Source: an uncultured Mucilaginibacter sp.
Lineage (GTDB): Bacteria; Bacteroidota; Bacteroidia; Sphingobacteriales; Sphingobacteriaceae
Assembly: GCA_903887275.1 (NCBI GenBank)
Contig: CAISPD010000232.1
Coordinates: 1 to 63,938 of the forward strand
Direction: 5' to 3'
Length of the DNA: 63,938 nucleotides
In this document: in pieces, positions 7,993 through 16,436 of the stretch
Numbering within the stretch: the first letter of the stretch is position 1
Layout of the letters: each line of letters starts with the position of its first letter
Made by a program: the position numbers and the translations under genes
Notes under the pieces: model-generated
The model's input: only the letters and a program-made list of their open reading frames with translations
What the model was told of the DNA's origin: nothing
The model's database searches: none

Positions 7993-10152
7993 TCATCTCC
8001 CCAACCCAAAGGCCACGTAACTATCCCCTGATTTCGTCCCCAGCTTACCACCACCACAGGCAATCACCAGGTATTGCTGCCCTTCCACCTCGTACATAGC
8101 CGGAGTTGCAAAGCCAGCAGCGGGTAGTTGGTATTGCCAAAGCAATTTTCCCGTGCGTTTGTTAAAGGCACGTATCTTGCCGTCTTTTGTTGCGGCAATA
8201 AACAGCAAGCCACCAGCGGTAACTACCGGCCCGCCATAATTCTCGGTGCCGGTGATGCGGCCAGGAGCAGCCAGTTTAGGGTCGTCACCGAATGGGATGC
8301 GCCAAACCATTTTACCGGTATTTAAATTGATCGCGTTAAGTGTTCCCCAGGGGGGGGCGATGGCAGGGTATCCCTCCTTGCTCAGAAATTTATTGTATCC
8401 TGCCATTTGGTAGGGTATGTCAAGGTAGGGGTCATCTAGCCTGTGCTCTGCTTTAAATGCTGTTTTTTCAGCTTCTTTATTATTAGTTATAAAGGCAATG
8501 ATAGCCTGACTTTGCTGGGCCGATAATTGCTTGAATGACGGCATCATTCGACGCCCGCTTTTGAGCAGGTCGGCAATCTGCTGGTCTTTGTATTTGTTTT
8601 GTACATTGATCAATGACGGGTAATTGCCGCTGCCTTTACGTTCAGTGCCATGACAGCCAAGGCAGTTAGCCTTGTATAACCGTTCGCCAGCCTGAGCAAA
8701 ATTTTCCGGACTTTCAGGTGCTTTTTGCGTAGCCTCAATGGTCATTATCCAGGCCATTTCATTGGCGTTTATATAGATAATCCCGCTCGTTGGGTCATAA
8801 GCCGGGCCACCCCACTCGGCTCCGCCATCAAAGCCCGGCAATATAACTGAGGGTTGTTTCCCCGGTGGTAAAAACATATCCCCATAGCGGTAAGTTTTCA
8901 ATCTGCGCAATACTTCAGCTTTAGAGCTATCCGAAAGGTATGGGTTGATATCTTTTTCCGTCAGTGTTTGCCGGGCGTAGGCTACTGGCAATAGTGGAAT
9001 TGGCTGTGTTGGCCATGGTCGTTCTCCTGTAAGATCCGATGTCACCTGTACCGGTGTTTCTTTAACCGGAAATAGCGGTTTACCCGTCTGCCTGTCGAGT
9101 ACGAAAATAAAGCCATGTTTTGTTGGTTGTGCAATGGCATCAATATCAACTCCGTCTTTCTTTATAGTAACCAGCACAGGGGCTGTTGGCAGATCCTTAT
9201 CCCACATATCGTGATGTATCACCTGGTAATGCCATATCAATTTACCGGTTGCTGCATCCAGCGCCAATACGCAATTGGCAAATAGCCCGGCGCCAAGGCG
9301 CTTACCTCCCCAAAAATCGTAGGCCGCAGATCCCGTCGGTGCAAAGAGTAAACCCCGTTTCTCGTCCATGCTAAACCCTGCCCAGCTATTAGCCGCCCCG
9401 AGGTGTTTGTAAGCTGCTGTATCTTCCCAGGTATCGTGTCCGTTTTCGCCCGGGTATGGAATGGTATGAAACACCCATTTCAGTTTACCGGTCCGCACGT
9501 CATAGGCGCGGATATGGCCCGGTGCAGCATCGGCCGTTTCATTAACGCGACTACCGATAATATAAATATCCTTATAAATAATACCCGGTGAAGTAGCGGT
9601 GATGTACGCCTGGCTCACATCGCGACCAAGATCATTATGCAAGTCGATCTTACCTTCCTTGCCAAAACTGCTGATCAGTTTGCCGTCATCGGCGTTTACA
9701 GCGTAAACAAATGATCCGGCGCAGTAAAGTATCCGTCTATCGCTTCCGCTTTCCCAATAGGTTACGCCGCGGTTATTGTTCATGCCAAAATTTGCTGGCG
9801 TTGAGTTTTTATTTCCTGCCGGATCAAATACCCATTTTTCCTGGCCTGTTGCCGCGTTTACAGCAAACAAGCGCAGTTTAGGTGTTGTGCCATATAAGAT
9901 ATTATCGATCACAATTGGGCTGCATTGTATCTGCGAATGGCCCTGCGTATCGGCATCATGGGTATGATACTCCCAAATTACCTGAAGCTTATTTACATTG
10001 TCCGTATCAATTTGTGTTAGGGCAGAGTAATGCTGCACTTTTTTCGAGCCACCTGAAACTCGCCAGGTGCTGTTATCATCGCTATGACAGGAGCTTGCAA
10101 GCAAGGCAAGAACGCATAAAGGAATGTTTAGATATTTAAGTGATCGGAACAT
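7993..10152 (-). CDS. PQQ-dependent dehydrogenase lipoprotein with internal cytochrome c domain
   Basis: A 719-residue quinoprotein resembling the membrane glucose/alcohol dehydrogenases. It is a predicted lipoprotein: a hydrophobic leader ends at Ala-Ser-Ser-Cys22. Residues ~30-480 and ~575-719 form one eight-bladed propeller (repeated Gly-Lys-x-x-Trp blade motifs). Between them sits a mono-heme cytochrome c domain with Cys497-Leu-Gly-Cys500-His501 and a likely axial Met in Arg-Arg-Met-Met-Pro-Ser-Phe. Heme is thus covalently placed next to the PQQ site, so electrons can leave to a periplasmic acceptor without a separate cytochrome. The substrate is not evident; sugar or alcohol is typical. 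No PQQ biosynthesis genes are in the window, so cofactor may be imported or made elsewhere. Confidence 0.9.
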   Translation of the reverse strand: MFRSLKYLNIPLCVLALLASSCHSDDNSTWRVSGGSKKVQHYSALTQIDTDNVNKLQVIWEYHTHDADTQGHSQIQCSPIVIDNILYGTTPKLRLFAVNAATGQEKWVFDPAGNKNSTPANFGMNNNRGVTYWESGSDRRILYCAGSFVYAVNADDGKLISSFGKEGKIDLHNDLGRDVSQAYITATSPGIIYKDIYIIGSRVNETADAAPGHIRAYDVRTGKLKWVFHTIPYPGENGHDTWEDTAAYKHLGAANSWAGFSMDEKRGLLFAPTGSAAYDFWGGKRLGAGLFANCVLALDAATGKLIWHYQVIHHDMWDKDLPTAPVLVTIKKDGVDIDAIAQPTKHGFIFVLDRQTGKPLFPVKETPVQVTSDLTGERPWPTQPIPLLPVAYARQTLTEKDINPYLSDSSKAEVLRRLKTYRYGDMFLPPGKQPSVILPGFDGGAEWGGPAYDPTSGIIYINANEMAWIMTIEATQKAPESPENFAQAGERLYKANCLGCHGTERKGSGNYPSLINVQNKYKDQQIADLLKSGRRMMPSFKQLSAQQSQAIIAFITNNKEAEKTAFKAEHRLDDPYLDIPYQMAGYNKFLSKEGYPAIAPPWGTLNAINLNTGKMVWRIPFGDDPKLAAPGRITGTENYGGPVVTAGGLLFIAATKDGKIRAFNKRTGKLLWQYQLPAAGFATPAMYEVEGQQYLVIACGGGKLGTKSGDSYVAFGLGR

Positions 10153-10185
10153 TTACTTAGCAATTTAGGATTTCGGTTGGATACT

Positions 10186-10200
10186 AAAATACAGTATTTT
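10186..10200. promoter_or_regulatory. Odd palindrome upstream of the PQQ dehydrogenase gene
   Basis: AAAATAC-A-GTATTTT is a perfect 7-bp inverted repeat with a one-base centre, 34 bp upstream of the minus-strand start at 10152 and within the 183-bp divergent spacer to the DinB gene. It could be an operator; the A+T content makes chance possible. Confidence 0.3.
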
Positions 10201-10335
10201 TTCTCATCGGATTACCAAACACCAGAAGCAATGACAGAAATTTGCAGGAAACCTGGCTGGCTAAATTTTTAAGTTGCGGTTCAATTCTTATATTTATTCA
10301 GGATATTCGTAGCATAAAAAATCATTTTCAAACCT

Positions 10336-10791
10336 ATGAACCCACAGATCGACACCCTGAAAAAAGTAAGAAATTTTCTATCAGCAAGCATCAACGAGCT
10401 CAGCATTGAGCAGTTGAATAAGATACCGGCCGGCTTTAATAATAATATTGCCTGGAACCTGGGCCATTTGGTTGCCACGCTGGAAGGAATATGTTACAAA
10501 AGGGGAGGATTAACGCCCTATATCAGTGAAGAATTTTGGGAAAAATACCGATCAGGCAGTAAACCGGAAGGAGATATGAGTGCCGAAGATATCGAAAACA
10601 TTAAAGCAAGGTTCATAAATGCCGCTGATCAACTGGATATCGATTATAGTAAGCAAATATTTGGTGGATATACTTCCTGGTCAACACGGTACGGTATTGT
10701 TATCAATAATATTGATGATGCACTTCAATTTGTGTTGTATCATGAAGGGTTACATGCAGGAGCAATTGGTACGTTGAAGCGGTTGGTGTAA
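10336..10791 (+). CDS. DinB family protein
   Basis: A 151-residue cytosolic four-helix-bundle protein of the DinB/YfiT type. Metal-ligand histidines are visible in Asn-Leu-Gly-His-Leu (near residue 43) and in the C-terminal His-Glu-Gly-Leu-His (residues ~136-140), the usual arrangement of DinB_2 proteins. Family members are often thiol-dependent metal enzymes of unknown substrate, or damage-inducible proteins. It is divergent from the PQQ dehydrogenase gene and stands alone. Confidence 0.85.
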   Translation: MNPQIDTLKKVRNFLSASINELSIEQLNKIPAGFNNNIAWNLGHLVATLEGICYKRGGLTPYISEEFWEKYRSGSKPEGDMSAEDIENIKARFINAADQLDIDYSKQIFGGYTSWSTRYGIVINNIDDALQFVLYHEGLHAGAIGTLKRLV

Positions 10792-10887
10792 AATTGGCGG
10801 TATAAACGGTAACAAACCCGAAGACGATTTAATTTAAAATATGTTCAAATGGTGCGAAGCTAATTATGGTCGCATTCATCAGGTATA

Positions 10888-11094
10888 TTAAATCTCTGGA
10901 ACAAAACTAATTGTCCTGATTTCGTTTTCAATTTCTTCAGGCAATACGTCGGTAATTATATGTAATCTCACCTCGTCATGCCAATGTACATAGACACAGG
11001 AAAAAATATCCTGGTCCAGGTCGCTAAAAAATGTTTTGTGTTTTTGCTGTATAGCGAGTAACTCAGCTACAAGGTGTTCTGCGTTGCTTGTCAT
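10888..11094 (-). CDS. Small hypothetical protein
   Basis: A 68-residue acidic protein with no signal peptide or membrane segment. I do not recognise the family. The frame opens with a TTG at 11112, but the ATG at 11094 is the likelier start. Composition (balanced hydrophobic and acidic residues, one Cys, His-Trp-His-Asp near the middle) looks like a real small folded protein rather than noise. Confidence 0.5.
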   Translation of the reverse strand: MTSNAEHLVAELLAIQQKHKTFFSDLDQDIFSCVYVHWHDEVRLHIITDVLPEEIENEIRTISFVPEI

Positions 11095-11306
11095 CGATAA
11101 ATAGTTCTGCAAATATGTAACAGACTTGCGACAATTGAAAATATTCCACTACATCATTTATTGCTCAGAATGATATAAAACATGCAAATGTGTGTAGAAA
11201 ATATACACTATTTAAAAATGCGACCAGGCCGGCTACGTTTGTGCTAACGTTGCCGGCACCGGATCGCCTGGAAAAGTAAAATTGAAAATGGCTAATCAGT
11301 AAATGT

Positions 11307-11726
11307 TTATTCCGACTTAACCACAACGGCATCGTTCAAAACAACATCGCTCAGGTAACCGGTGCAAATACCTTTGATCACCATCTGATTGCCATGCATT
11401 TTATTGGCCTCGCCCGGTTTTAACGTACAAAAAATATTGGCCATTGGGTCGCCACTCTTCAGGGTAACCGTTACATTGCCTGCCTGGTCTTTGTCTTTTT
11501 TTAAAATGAGGCCTTCAATTTCTATCGCTTTGTTCAGGTATTTCTTATTTGCACCAACTTCATCGTGCTCATATTCATTAACTATCTGTCCGGCAGGTAC
11601 CAATAAACCTTGCTCTTCTGAAACATTTCTATGATGAGTTTTCGAATAAACAAAAGCATAATACCATACGCCCGCTATCACTAAGCCCGCTATTGTTGCA
11701 AGGCTACCTATTACCTTTCTTTTCAT
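11307..11726 (-). CDS. OB-fold tRNA_anti-like membrane-anchored protein
   Basis: A 139-residue protein with one N-terminal membrane helix (residues 5-27) and a periplasmic domain that matches the tRNA_anti-like OB-fold family: a strand pattern with Ala-Ile-Glu-Ile-Glu-Gly, Val-Thr-Leu-Lys-Ser-Gly, and a closing Gly-x-x-x-Asp-Val-Val-Leu-Asn-Asp. The family's function is unknown. It is the last gene of a five-gene minus-strand run that starts at 14415, 17 bp after the DUF5777 gene, so it probably works with the two heme lipoproteins and YceI in the periplasm. Confidence 0.75.
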   Translation of the reverse strand: MKRKVIGSLATIAGLVIAGVWYYAFVYSKTHHRNVSEEQGLLVPAGQIVNEYEHDEVGANKKYLNKAIEIEGLILKKDKDQAGNVTVTLKSGDPMANIFCTLKPGEANKMHGNQMVIKGICTGYLSDVVLNDAVVVKSE

Positions 11727-11743
11727 AAGTTCAAATGTTTACG

Positions 11744-12676
11744 TTATCTGATTTCTTTATGTTTTACTACGGTGAACACCCTTGAAATATTAAATCCAAA
11801 GTGTACACCTCCATTTGCCCAGCGCCCATCAGTTTGAGTGATCACGCTTCGTTCATTTATGCCAGTTGAATTGGTGAAAAACAGCTGGAACACATGTCCG
11901 CCGGTTTCAATATCGAACCCTACTGATGCCGAATTATAATAACCCGGCAGGCGCTGTACCTGGTAATTATATTCGCCGGTAAGGTTTACACGTTTAGATA
12001 AACGCAAACGAAAACCAGTGCCTAATGAATACAGATCATTTCTAACGGCCGTAGTTGCTACAATATTGTAATGTACCATAGTTGGCGAGAGCTGAAGAGA
12101 GAAAAAATCTCCGAACTTTCGCGCAAGCAATACCTGGCTTACATAGCTGGCATGATCAGAGTAATGGATAGGTGTAGCCTGCGGAGGGTCATTGAGTGTA
12201 CGAAGTACGGCTGTTGAAACCAGGCTCAACGAAAAGGGCATATTAACTTTGCCGGTTGATTGCCTAAGTACTCTGAACTTGAAAAAGCCATCAAACTCTT
12301 TATTATAAGTACTTCGCCCTATGCCTATTTCCAGTCGGTTGCTTATGCCATAATCCATGCCAATACGCATCGTAGCCTGGTCGAGCCCGAAAAAATTATA
12401 AGCTCCGGTATTGACCATGCCAAAACGGTGTGAGATCTTAAGGTCCAGCACACCTGCACCGGTGTTTTCAATTGATTGCCCGTTGATGATCCGGGTAGTT
12501 TTAAAAATGGAAGTCGTAATGTCTGTAGTTTCCTTTTTTTCTTTCTTATCCTGATCATCCTGCAGCTTAAAAAGGTCGACATTTTGAGCCCATGACGAAA
12601 CGGAGATCAATTGGAGGCAGAAAAGCAATACCAGGTATCCCGGGTACTTGCTAAAATTAAAGCGTATTTTCAACAT
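11744..12676 (-). CDS. DUF5777 family outer-membrane beta-barrel protein
   Basis: A 310-residue exported protein. The signal peptide is longer than usual (residues 1-30, ending Ser-Ser-Trp-Ala-Gln), followed by an acidic/basic linker rich in Asp and Lys and a barrel with alternating strands (Gly-Ala-Gly-Val-Leu-Asp-Leu-Lys; Arg-Ile-Gly-Met-Asp-Tyr-Gly). It fits DUF5777, a Bacteroidota barrel family of unknown role. Its start codon overlaps the YceI stop by one base, which implies translational coupling. Context suggests it is the outer-membrane part of a redox or lipid-related system. Confidence 0.8.
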   Translation of the reverse strand: MLKIRFNFSKYPGYLVLLFCLQLISVSSWAQNVDLFKLQDDQDKKEKKETTDITTSIFKTTRIINGQSIENTGAGVLDLKISHRFGMVNTGAYNFFGLDQATMRIGMDYGISNRLEIGIGRSTYNKEFDGFFKFRVLRQSTGKVNMPFSLSLVSTAVLRTLNDPPQATPIHYSDHASYVSQVLLARKFGDFFSLQLSPTMVHYNIVATTAVRNDLYSLGTGFRLRLSKRVNLTGEYNYQVQRLPGYYNSASVGFDIETGGHVFQLFFTNSTGINERSVITQTDGRWANGGVHFGFNISRVFTVVKHKEIR

Positions 12677-13218
12677 TATTCATATTTGCAGTTAACGCTT
12701 ATCTCTGCTTCATTGGCAATCTTATCACCTATATAAAGACCTGTAATACCATAGTCTTTAATTTTTACTTTGAAGATGCCGCTTATAACCGGTTTGCCGC
12801 CGGTAATTTCAAGCGTACCACTTGCACTAACTTTTTGTGGTACACCGTGCAGGTTTAAGGTCCCTTCAATGGTGATGGCATATTTACCGTCTTTGCCGAA
12901 ATTTACTGAAGCGATATTGCTGATAAAGCCTCTGAATTCAGCTTTGGGAATTTTACTGCTTTCCAGGTAATTTTCGTTAAAGTGGTCTTCCATCAACTGG
13001 TTTTCAAACTTGAAACTTTTGATCAGTACGCTGAAAACGATCTGGCCGGTTTTATCAACAAATTTGCTATCTATTTGGTTATTAACAGCTTCTATCTTTT
13101 CGATAGGGCTACTGGCGTTAAATTTAATTTGTCCGGTTTTGGTGGCGTATACTTTCTGGGCATTTGCCGCTATACCTGTAATGGCTAAAAAAAATAGGGG
13201 TAGGATTGATTTTTTCAT
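12676..13218 (-). CDS. YceI family periplasmic lipid-binding protein
   Basis: A 180-residue protein with a signal peptide (residues 1-20, Ala-Asn-Ala-Gln) and a YceI lipocalin-like barrel. The family binds isoprenoid quinones or similar lipids in a hydrophobic pocket. Family features visible are Thr-Gly-Gln-Ile-Lys-Phe-Asn-Ala near the N-terminus, Asp-His-Phe-Asn-Glu-Asn-Tyr-Leu in the middle, and Gly-Thr-Leu-Asn-Leu-His-Gly-Val. It sits between two heme-binding lipoproteins and DUF5777, so a role in shuttling or protecting a quinone-like molecule is a reasonable inference, not shown. Confidence 0.9.
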   Translation of the reverse strand: MKKSILPLFFLAITGIAANAQKVYATKTGQIKFNASSPIEKIEAVNNQIDSKFVDKTGQIVFSVLIKSFKFENQLMEDHFNENYLESSKIPKAEFRGFISNIASVNFGKDGKYAITIEGTLNLHGVPQKVSASGTLEITGGKPVISGIFKVKIKDYGITGLYIGDKIANEAEISVNCKYE

Positions 13219-13228
13219 GGTTAGCTGA

Positions 13229-13621
13229 TTAATTATTTGGTGTTCCGTTATTTATCCAGGTTTGTATGGTGCTTATATCACAGGATGAAAGTTGTGCTGC
13301 ATTAAGTGGCATCGCCGGAACGCTGCCTGTGTGATTGATAGAGCTAAGTAATTGCCCATTACTCACATACACTTTTAAAGTAGTATAAGTATCCAGTTGG
13401 ATACCTCCACCTGCTCCGGCAGTTCCTGCATGACAACTGTAACAATTTGCTTTTAAAATTCCCGTAACGCTGCCACTGTAGGTAACGCCCGTTAAATTGC
13501 AGGTAGGCGCCGTTGAATTTTGCTGCGGGTACGAAAGGTTTGCATGGTCATAATAGCAACCTGTAATTAATGCCAGCAATACTAAAACTCCGATAATTGA
13601 AAGTGAATTTTTCCTTATCAT
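13229..13621 (-). CDS. Small c-type heme-binding lipoprotein
   Basis: A 130-residue lipoprotein starting at MIRKN (ATG at 13621). An earlier in-frame start at 13675 would overlap the previous gene and hide the signal. The leader ends in the lipobox Leu-Ile-Thr-Gly-Cys. The mature part has one heme site Cys-Tyr-Ser-Cys-His and a downstream Val-Pro-Ala-Met-Pro that could supply the axial Met. The C-terminus (Cys-Asp-Ile-Ser-Thr-Ile-Gln-Thr-Trp-Ile-Asn-Asn-Gly) matches the end of the neighbouring 14415 gene product, so the two are diverged duplicates. It starts 2 bp after that gene's stop. Confidence 0.85.
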   Translation of the reverse strand: MIRKNSLSIIGVLVLLALITGCYYDHANLSYPQQNSTAPTCNLTGVTYSGSVTGILKANCYSCHAGTAGAGGGIQLDTYTTLKVYVSNGQLLSSINHTGSVPAMPLNAAQLSSCDISTIQTWINNGTPNN

Positions 13622-13623
13622 AA

Positions 13624-14422
<799 letters not shown>

Positions 14423-14462
14423 TAGGTTAATTTTCCGTTAATAAACCGGGTTTTTCAGGCCC

Positions 14463-14512
14463 AATACATTTTATAAAAATGTATTACGAGTTTTGTAACG
14501 AAAAAGTTACAA
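14463..14512 (-). promoter_or_regulatory. Two inverted repeats upstream of the cytochrome/YceI operon
   Basis: Site 1 (14463-14485) is AATACATTTT-ATA-AAAATGTATT, a perfect 10-bp inverted repeat. Site 2 (14493-14512) is TTGTAAC-N6-GTTACAA, a perfect 7-bp inverted repeat whose architecture (half sites separated by 6 bp) is that of Crp/Fnr-family operators; a further half site TGTAACG follows at 14516-14522. The centre of site 2 is about 88 bp upstream of the start codon at 14415, fitting an activator position. No perfect TAnnTTTG box was found between them and the gene. Confidence 0.5.
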
Positions 14513-14648
14513 GAATGTAACGAAGTATTTTTGGGGATATTATCGCTGCAGGAAAATTTTTTAATACGATAATCCTAAATCGATATAAAGATATAATATT
14601 TGCTTATAAATTACAAAATATAACCGCGTGTTATTATTGCTTGATTAT

Positions 14649-14674
14649 AAAACAAAAACCCGGCTTAGCCGGGT
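14649..14674 (-). terminator. Intrinsic terminator of sucAB
   Basis: Read on the minus strand, a 7-bp G+C-rich stem (ACCCGGC/GCCGGGT with a 3-nt loop, 14658-14674) is followed by a T-rich run. It lies 48 bp after the sucB stop at 14722. The remaining spacer (14416-14721) holds the operon regulatory sites. Confidence 0.85.
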
Positions 14675-14721
14675 CATTTATTATTTTTCCAATAAAATCT
14701 TTAATCTAATTGATCAAGTGT

Positions 14722-16314
14722 TTATACACCCAGCAACAGCCTTGCCGGATCTTCCAGTAATTGTTTTACCCTGACAAGGAAGCTAACCGATTCGCGGCCA
14801 TCAATGATGCGGTGGTCATAGGATAATGCAACGTACATCATTGGTTTGATAACAACCTGGCCGTTTACTGCTACCGGACGCTCGATGATATTATGCATAC
14901 CCAAAATAGCCGATTGCGGCGAATTGATGATCGGTGTTGACAACATGGAGCCAAACACCCCGCCATTGGTAATGGTAAAGGTGCCACCTGTCATTTCGTC
15001 GATGGTTAATTTATTATCACGTGCCTTGGCTGCAAGTCCGGCCACTGCTTTTTCAATTTCTGCCAGACTCATGCCATCAGCATTTCGGATGACCGGAACA
15101 ACCAGACCCTTTGGGGCAGATACAGCGATCGATATATCAGCATAATTACTGTAAACGATCTCTTCGCCTTCGATCCGGGCACCAACAGCCGGCCATTCTT
15201 TTAATGCTTCGCAAACTGCTTTAGTGAAAAACGACATAAAGCCCAGGCCTACACCGTGTTTTTCCTTGAATTTGTCTTTGTACTTACCACGTAATTCCAT
15301 GATAGGCGACATATCAACCTCGTTAAAGGTGGTCAGCATCGCGGTTTCGTTCTTTACCGCTACTAACCTGCGTGCAACGGTTTTGCGCAATGGCGACATT
15401 TTTTCGCGACGCTCACGACCTGGTTCAAGTACCTTAGCTGCAGGCGCTGACGATTTTGTGTCGGATGCCTGAACAGGTGCAGATCCTGCAGCAGCTTTTG
15501 ATCGGCCACCCTGTGGGTTTTCTGATACCATGTCAACCGTGGCAGCGCTTAGTGCATCGCCTTTGGTGATTCGTCCACCAACGCCATTACCTTGTACGGC
15601 CTTTGGATCGATACCTTTTTCGGCCAGTATTTTAGCAGCAGCGGGTGAAGGCGTACCTGATGCATAACCCGGTGCATTCTCTGATATTACAGCGGGTGTG
15701 GCAGTAGCAGGAGTAGTAGCAGTAGCAGTTGCAGTGGCAGGAGCTGTGCCTACAATTATATTTGCAACTATGGCACCAATTGGCAATACATCGCCTTCTT
15801 TTGCTAAAGTATTTAATACGCCCGCCTTTTCGGCAGTTAATTCAAAAGTTGCTTTGTCTGATTCCAACTCAGCCAATGCTTCGTCCATAGCAACTGCATC
15901 GCCGTCTTTTTTTAACCAGCGCGACAAAGTAACTTCGGTGATCGATTCACCCACCGGTGGTACTTTTATTGCCAGTGTACTTACCGGTTCACTTATTGGT
16001 TGAGTAGCAGTGGCAGTGGCGGGAGCAGTGGTAGTAGCAGTAGCAGTAGCAGGGGCAGGGGCAAGAGGAGCGGTAACTGTGCCTTCACTGATACTTGCAA
16101 CAATAGCGCCTATAGCAAGCGTATCACCTTCTTTTGCTACGGTGGTCAAAGTTCCGGCTTTTTCCGCGGTCAGCTCAAAAGTAGCTTTGTCTGATTCCAG
16201 TTCGGCAATTACTTCATCCATTGCAACTACATCGCCGTCCTTTTTCAGCCAGCGCGAAAGTGTTACTTCGGTTATCGACTCGCCTACCGGCGGAACTTTA
16301 ATTTCTAAACTCAT
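14722..16314 (-). CDS. sucB: 2-oxoglutarate dehydrogenase E2, dihydrolipoyl succinyltransferase
   Basis: The 530-residue core component of the 2-oxoglutarate dehydrogenase complex in the TCA cycle; it transfers succinyl from lipoyl-lysine to CoA. Order: lipoyl domain 1 (residues 1-77, Lys43 in Glu-Ser-Asp-Lys-Ala), Ala/Pro/Thr linker, lipoyl domain 2 (113-190, Lys154 in the same motif), a second linker, E3-binding domain (around 225-260, Ser-Pro-Ala-Ala-Ala-Lys-Ile-Leu), and catalytic domain to the end with Asp-His-Arg-Ile-Ile-Asp-Gly around residue 500. Two near-identical lipoyl domains at an offset of 111 residues make it about 110 residues longer than single-lipoyl SucB proteins. It follows sucA on the same strand after 122 bp. 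Confidence 0.95.
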   Translation of the reverse strand: MSLEIKVPPVGESITEVTLSRWLKKDGDVVAMDEVIAELESDKATFELTAEKAGTLTTVAKEGDTLAIGAIVASISEGTVTAPLAPAPATATATTTAPATATATQPISEPVSTLAIKVPPVGESITEVTLSRWLKKDGDAVAMDEALAELESDKATFELTAEKAGVLNTLAKEGDVLPIGAIVANIIVGTAPATATATATTPATATPAVISENAPGYASGTPSPAAAKILAEKGIDPKAVQGNGVGGRITKGDALSAATVDMVSENPQGGRSKAAAGSAPVQASDTKSSAPAAKVLEPGRERREKMSPLRKTVARRLVAVKNETAMLTTFNEVDMSPIMELRGKYKDKFKEKHGVGLGFMSFFTKAVCEALKEWPAVGARIEGEEIVYSNYADISIAVSAPKGLVVPVIRNADGMSLAEIEKAVAGLAAKARDNKLTIDEMTGGTFTITNGGVFGSMLSTPIINSPQSAILGMHNIIERPVAVNGQVVIKPMMYVALSYDHRIIDGRESVSFLVRVKQLLEDPARLLLGV

Positions 16315-16436
16315 ATTGTTTAAGTTTTTTTATTTTACGTTGGACGTTGTGTATTGGAGGTTCTATGTTGGACATTTTTAAGTTTTAACTTAATAGCATA
16401 TACTCACGTACATGGTAAAACTTCCAACCTAAATCC

